17,740 nt of DNA from Desulforhopalus sp. (GTDB lineage: Bacteria > Desulfobacterota > Desulfobulbia > Desulfobulbales > Desulfocapsaceae): contig JALNVI010000058.1 of the NCBI GenBank assembly GCA_023231425.1, forward strand, positions 1 through 17,740. Direction: 5' to 3'. Shown here piece after piece: positions 14,105-17,740 of the stretch (position 1 is its first letter; every line of letters starts with the position of its first letter). The translations under genes and the position numbers were made by a program. The notes under the pieces are model-generated. The model was not told the origin of the DNA. It ran no database searches and was given only the letters and a program-made list of their open reading frames with translations.

Positions 14105-15421
14105 ATGAGCAGATTTCTTGAAAAGACCTTCAAACTCAGCCAGCACAAAACGACCGTCGGCACGGAGGTACTCGCAGGCCTTACCACCTTTATGACCATG
14201 GCCTATATCCTCGCCGTGAACCCGGGGATCCTCTCGGCTGCTGGAATGAATTTTCCCGCCGTCTTCACCGCCACGGCACTGTCGGCGATGATTGCCACCC
14301 TTGTCATGGGCCTGTATGCAAACATGCCCTTCGCCCTCGCTCCAGGGATGGGACTCAACGCCTTCTTTGCCTTCACCGTTGTCCTCGGCATGGGATACAC
14401 ACCTCAATTTGCGCTGACTGCAGTCTTCATTGAAGGAATCATCTTCATTCTGCTCACCGCGCTCAATATTCGCGAAGCGATATTGAACTGCATTCCTCTA
14501 AATCTAAAGAAATCGATCTCAGTGGGTATCGGCCTCTTTATCGCCTTCATAGGTCTGTATAACGCCGGTGCGGGCATCGTTCGTCAGGGCGAAGGCATCC
14601 CACTCGATATCGCCAACATCACCAGTGGAGCCCCGCTGGTTACAGTCATCGGTCTTCTTATCACCGGCTCTTTACTGGTTTTCAAGGTTCGCGGTGCACT
14701 CTTTCTCGGTATTATCGCCACCACCGCCATCGGAATCCCCATGGGCGTCACCCAATTGCCTGAGTCGATCTTCTCAACTCCGCCTGCACCAATCCTCTTT
14801 GCCTTTGAATGGCACAACATTTTAACTCTCGATTTTCTCTTTATCCTCTTTACCTTTCTCTTTGTTGACATGTTTGACACTGTCGGCACCCTTATCGGCG
14901 TTGCCACCAAAGCCGACATGCTGGACGATCAGGGCCGTCTCCCCGACGCCAAAAAGGCGCTCTTTGCCGATGCCGTGGGCACCACCGTGGGCGCCTGCCT
15001 CGGAACCTCCACCGTTACCACCTATGTGGAGTCCGCCTCGGGGGTAGCAGAAGGTGGCCGCACCGGCCTTTCCGCCGTGGTCACCGCTCTCTTTTTCTTC
15101 CTCGCCCTCTTCTTCTCGCCCATCTTTGCGATAATTCCGGGGGCTGCCACTGCGCCGGTGCTGATCCTCATCGGTCTCTTCATGCTCACCCCGATAAAGG
15201 ATATCGATTTTGAGGATTACACCGAGTCGATCCCCTCCTTCCTCACCTTTATTATCATGCCACTCACCTACTCCATCGCCAACGGGATCATGTGGGGCGT
15301 AACGAGTTATATCGTGCTGAAAACCGTCGCCGGTCGGGGCAGAGAGGTTCCCATACTCACCTGGTTTATCGCGGCGCTGTTTATTATTAAAATTATCTTT
15401 CCTGTTTTTATTCAAAACTAA
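14105..15421 (+). CDS. AzgA-type NCS2 purine (adenine/hypoxanthine/guanine) permease
   Basis: An inner-membrane proton symporter for purine bases. The 438-aa protein has the AzgA-subfamily look of the E. coli AdeP/AdeQ/GhxP/GhxQ proteins. The N-terminus is amphipathic, then GTEVLAGLTTFMTMAYILAV opens TM1. ALAPGMGLNAFFAF lies at about 78-91. FVDMFDTVGTLIGVATKADM lies just before the TM10 signature GTSTVTTYVESASGVAEGGR (about 300-319). Many hydrophobic segments consistent with about 12-14 helices are present. GGGAG lies 6 bp before the ATG. Ade begins 31 bp downstream, so adenine is the most likely cargo. The substrate cannot be fixed from sequence alone, since AdeP and GhxP types are close. 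Confidence 0.9.
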   Translation: MSRFLEKTFKLSQHKTTVGTEVLAGLTTFMTMAYILAVNPGILSAAGMNFPAVFTATALSAMIATLVMGLYANMPFALAPGMGLNAFFAFTVVLGMGYTPQFALTAVFIEGIIFILLTALNIREAILNCIPLNLKKSISVGIGLFIAFIGLYNAGAGIVRQGEGIPLDIANITSGAPLVTVIGLLITGSLLVFKVRGALFLGIIATTAIGIPMGVTQLPESIFSTPPAPILFAFEWHNILTLDFLFILFTFLFVDMFDTVGTLIGVATKADMLDDQGRLPDAKKALFADAVGTTVGACLGTSTVTTYVESASGVAEGGRTGLSAVVTALFFFLALFFSPIFAIIPGAATAPVLILIGLFMLTPIKDIDFEDYTESIPSFLTFIIMPLTYSIANGIMWGVTSYIVLKTVAGRGREVPILTWFIAALFIIKIIFPVFIQN

Positions 15422-15452
15422 ACAGGGTGACATTTCTCTGGAGTCTCATGAC

Positions 15453-17201
15453 ATGGAACAACTTTTAAAACAGCGTATTGATGTGGCCGCCGGGCGACGT
15501 CCGGCAGATCTTCTTTTTAAAGGGGGGAAGGTGGTCAACGTCTTCACCGGAGAACTGCTGGAGGCCGATGTCGCCGTGGTGGATTGCTGTATTGCCGCTG
15601 TGGGAAGCGGATATGAAGGAGTGGAAACCATTGACTGTGAGGGCAAAATCCTTGCCCCGGGTTTCATTGATGCCCATGTCCACATCGAATCCTCACTGGC
15701 CTCACCAGGACAGTTTGCCCGGGCAGTCATGCCCCGCGGGACCACTGCGGTAATCGCTGACCCCCACGAACTCGCCAATGTTTGTGGTACCGCCGCACTG
15801 GAGTATATGCTCAAAGCGGGGGAGGATCTGCCCCTTGATCTCTATGTCATGCTCCCCTCCTGCGTCCCCGCCACCGCCTTTGAACACGCCGGAGCCGAAC
15901 TCAACGCCGCAGCTCTGGCTCCCTTCATCGACAGAGAAAGGGTTGCTGGACTCGGGGAGATGATGAACTATCCAGGAGTTATTGCCGGCGACCCTGCCGT
16001 GCTGGCCAAACTGGCCCTGGCATACCGTGCCGGAAAAATTATTGACGGTCACAGTCCACAACTTTCCGGCCGGGACCTCAACGCCTGCGCCGCAGGGGGG
16101 ATTCACACCGATCATGAATGCGAGAAAGTTGAAGAGATGATTGAACGCCTTCGCCTCGGCATGTATGTGCAGATCCGGGAAGGTTCTGCGGCCCGCAATC
16201 TGGCTGCGCTGCTGGCCGGCGTTACTCCGGAGAACCTTCGCCGCTGTCTCTTCTGCACCGACGATCGCCATCCCGGAGACATCCTCCGCCACGGTCATAT
16301 TGATAACAATATCCGGGAAGCGATCCGCCTCGGACTTGACCCGGTGGCAGCCATTCGCATGGCAACCCTGAACACCGCCGAATGTTATGGACTGGAGGCA
16401 CGCGGCGCCCTCGCACCTGGCTATGCTGCGGATATTGTGTTGCTGAATGACCTGCATGAAGTGCAGGTAGAGAGAGTCTATAAGGATGGCGAGATTGTGG
16501 CAGAAAACGGCAAGGCCCTCTTTACGGCGGAGACGGAGATTGATTCGCGCATGCTGAACACCGTTCATCTCGGTGGATTGGAAGAGAAACTTCTGCGCCT
16601 GCCTCTGAAACCGGCTGACGGTTCAAAAAATGGAAAAGTAACAGCACGGGTGATTGAGATTGCCGCGGGTTCTCTGGTTACCACCGCTGTGAAGCGGGAG
16701 GTTAATGTTGTTGACGGCTGCTTCCAGCCGACGGCAAAGGAAGACGTTTTGAAACTCGCAGTAGTCGAGCGCCACCGCGATAATGGCAGTGTGGGTGTCG
16801 GCCTGGTCAGCGGCTTTGGATTACGGGGCGGTGCGCTGGCCTCCACCGTCGGTCACGATTCGCATAACCTCATTCTGCTCGGTGACACTGATGTGGCGAT
16901 GATGCGTGCGGCAAAAGAGGTGGAACGTATCGGCGGGGGTCTGGTGGTTGTCCGCGGAGACAAGGTGGTCTGCACCATGCCTCTGCCAGTCGCCGGATTA
17001 ATCTCCAATGCTCCACTGGCCGACCTTGACCGGGAACAGCGGCAGGTGACCGAGGCTGCACACACTCTGGGGATTCCGGAGCAGATCAATCCCTTCATGC
17101 TCCTTGCCTTTCTCGCTCTACCGGTCATCCCCGAGCTGCGTCTGACAGATATGGGGCTTTTTGATGTGGTGAAATTTGCCCCGGTTCCGGTGCAGGTCTA
17201 A
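15453..17201 (+). CDS. ade: Adenine deaminase
   Basis: An amidohydrolase that deaminates adenine to hypoxanthine and ammonia, allowing adenine to feed the purine pool. The 582-aa protein matches the bacterial Ade family (E. coli about 588 aa). Metal-site and family motifs are APGFIDAHVHIESS at 68-81 (His75, His77), IADPHELANVCG at 101-112, LGEMMNYPGVI at 168-178 with Glu169, DGHSPQLSG at 198-206, GIHTDHE at 216-222, and CTDDRHPGDIL at 268-278 with Asp270/271. The Ade-specific C-terminal domain has VGHDSHN and LISNAPLADLDR. GGAG precedes the ATG by 9 bases. An ATG five bases upstream is out of frame. It is second in an operon with the purine permease, and its pathway also receives adenine from MtnP. 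Confidence 0.95.
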   Translation: MEQLLKQRIDVAAGRRPADLLFKGGKVVNVFTGELLEADVAVVDCCIAAVGSGYEGVETIDCEGKILAPGFIDAHVHIESSLASPGQFARAVMPRGTTAVIADPHELANVCGTAALEYMLKAGEDLPLDLYVMLPSCVPATAFEHAGAELNAAALAPFIDRERVAGLGEMMNYPGVIAGDPAVLAKLALAYRAGKIIDGHSPQLSGRDLNACAAGGIHTDHECEKVEEMIERLRLGMYVQIREGSAARNLAALLAGVTPENLRRCLFCTDDRHPGDILRHGHIDNNIREAIRLGLDPVAAIRMATLNTAECYGLEARGALAPGYAADIVLLNDLHEVQVERVYKDGEIVAENGKALFTAETEIDSRMLNTVHLGGLEEKLLRLPLKPADGSKNGKVTARVIEIAAGSLVTTAVKREVNVVDGCFQPTAKEDVLKLAVVERHRDNGSVGVGLVSGFGLRGGALASTVGHDSHNLILLGDTDVAMMRAAKEVERIGGGLVVVRGDKVVCTMPLPVAGLISNAPLADLDREQRQVTEAAHTLGIPEQINPFMLLAFLALPVIPELRLTDMGLFDVVKFAPVPVQV

Positions 17202-17219
17202 AAACTCTCAATGCAACAG

Positions 17220-17247
17220 GTCCGACCTCAATTTTCCGGGGTCGGAC
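17220..17247 (+). terminator. Hairpin after ade
   Basis: GTCCGACC (17220-17227) pairs perfectly with GGTCGGAC (17240-17247) around a 12-base loop, 18 bp after the ade stop. The stem is GC-rich, but only TTC follows, so it is an imperfect intrinsic terminator. Confidence 0.5.
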
Positions 17248-17419
17248 TTCACTGCTGCAGGAATATTGCAGGAGGGAAATTACTCGATTGATTTCTGCTC
17301 TTGATAAAACGACGGGAATATATGGTCGTCATTTTGCCCGAACAATACCATCAACCTTACCAAATTCAGCATTACAAACGTTGCGAAACAGAAAAAGCAA
17401 TGCCTGAATTCGTATGATC
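17248..17419. other. Noncoding gap between ade hairpin and repeat copy 5
   Basis: No gene is seen on either strand. ACGAC/GTCGT arms with a 10-base loop (about 17309-17330) are followed by CATTTTG and may help to terminate the ade transcript. Otherwise I find nothing specific. Confidence 0.5.
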
Positions 17420-17596
17420 AGGAGACATCGAATAATCGCCCATTTTCTTTGTTACATTCAAAAATTTATCCTCCGACAAAGCAAGGAACGAGACGTCGAG
17501 GTCAGCGCTGGACTCTGAGAGCAAAGCTATGCCCGCGATAAATTTTCTTCAGTCCTTCGAATCTGAACGAAATACAAGACTCTTCGAGGGACCCAT
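17420..17596 (+). repeat. Dispersed intergenic element, copy 5
   Basis: A 177-bp copy between convergent ade and the receiver gene. Left end AGGAGACATCGAATAATCGCC, right end TCGAGGGACCCAT. The core (17470-17501) has a single change (GCAAGG for GCGAGG). The 3' half is the most diverged of the family but keeps CTGAACGAAATACAAG. A promoter-like pair, TTGAAT (17456-17461) and GATTAT (17432-17437), minus strand, 18 bp apart, points left toward the 3' end of ade, where it would give antisense RNA. Confidence 0.84.
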
Positions 17597-17633
17597 AAGT
17601 GAAGAATCTCTGCAGCCAGCTGATGAGAGGATG

Positions 17634-17740
17634 TCAACTCTCCAGCACCTCACGCAATTTGGTGGCCAGGTCCTGTATTGAAAACGGTTTCTGGATGAAA
17701 TGCACACCCTTATCTAACACTCCGTGATGGGCGATCACGT
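17634..17740 (-). CDS. C-terminal end of a receiver-domain protein (partial)
   Basis: Only the last 34 codons and the TGA stop (17634-17636) are in the window; the 5' part continues past the right edge. The visible end reads VIAHHGVLDKGVHFIQKPFS, then QDLATKLREVLES. FIQKPFS contains the conserved Lys-Pro of the CheY-like receiver fold, followed by the alpha-5 helix. The VIAHHGVLDKG lead-in resembles receiver domains at the end of hybrid sensor histidine kinases, so a hybrid kinase is more likely than a stand-alone regulator. That is an inference from a short fragment. It converges with ade across repeat copy 5. Confidence 0.75.
   Translation of the reverse strand, partial: VIAHHGVLDKGVHFIQKPFSIQDLATKLREVLES

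Noticed and set aside
1108..17596. CRISPR array interpretation of the repeats
   Set aside because: Copies are about 175 bp, kilobases apart and in both orientations, with genes between them.

Overview
The window looks like a piece of chromosome from a Gram-negative anaerobe. The gene content and protein styles (long FTHFS plus bifunctional FolD, an MTAP-type phosphorylase, PyrDB/PyrK dihydroorotate oxidation, hybrid-kinase-like receiver domain) suggest a sulfate- or sulfur-metabolising deltaproteobacterium of the Desulfobulbales type. That placement is inferred from protein resemblance only; no rRNA is present to test it. Nearly all genes are housekeeping. No CRISPR array, transposase, phage gene or tRNA was seen.

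Layout. Positions 1-320 are noncoding and carry up to three evenly spaced TTGAC-type -35 motifs pointing left, out of the window. mtnP (-) is followed across a divergent gap by asd (+). asd converges on a compact four-gene pyrimidine operon read leftwards, pyrC-pyrE-pyrK-pyrD, with a shared hairpin between asd and pyrD. Divergent from pyrC is a YccS/FUSC-family membrane protein gene (+). Next come fhs-folD (+, C1-tetrahydrofolate interconversion), a secreted DUF2279-like protein (+), 5-formyltetrahydrofolate cyclo-ligase (+), and an adenine pair: an AzgA-type purine permease and adenine deaminase (+). The right edge holds the last 34 codons of a receiver-domain protein (-).

Metabolic logic. 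Three themes recur. The first is pyrimidine synthesis (pyrC, E, K, D). The second is folate one-carbon metabolism (fhs, folD, cyclo-ligase). The third is adenine salvage: MtnP releases adenine from methylthioadenosine, the permease imports adenine, and Ade deaminates it to hypoxanthine.

The most unusual feature is a family of five dispersed intergenic elements of about 160-182 bp, at 1108-1280, 6250-6409, 13036-13217, 13901-14075 and 17420-17596. They occur in both orientations, have imperfect inverted ends (AGGG...CCCT) and share an almost invariant 32-bp core. Three copies contain an outward promoter-like pair (TTGACt, 18 bp, GATTAT). In two copies it lies just upstream of a gene, mtnP in one and the adenine permease in the other. 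The fhs promoter is also notable: a perfect TATAAT and TTGACA are separated by 20 bp, and the gap is filled by a dyad, as at MerR-type promoters.
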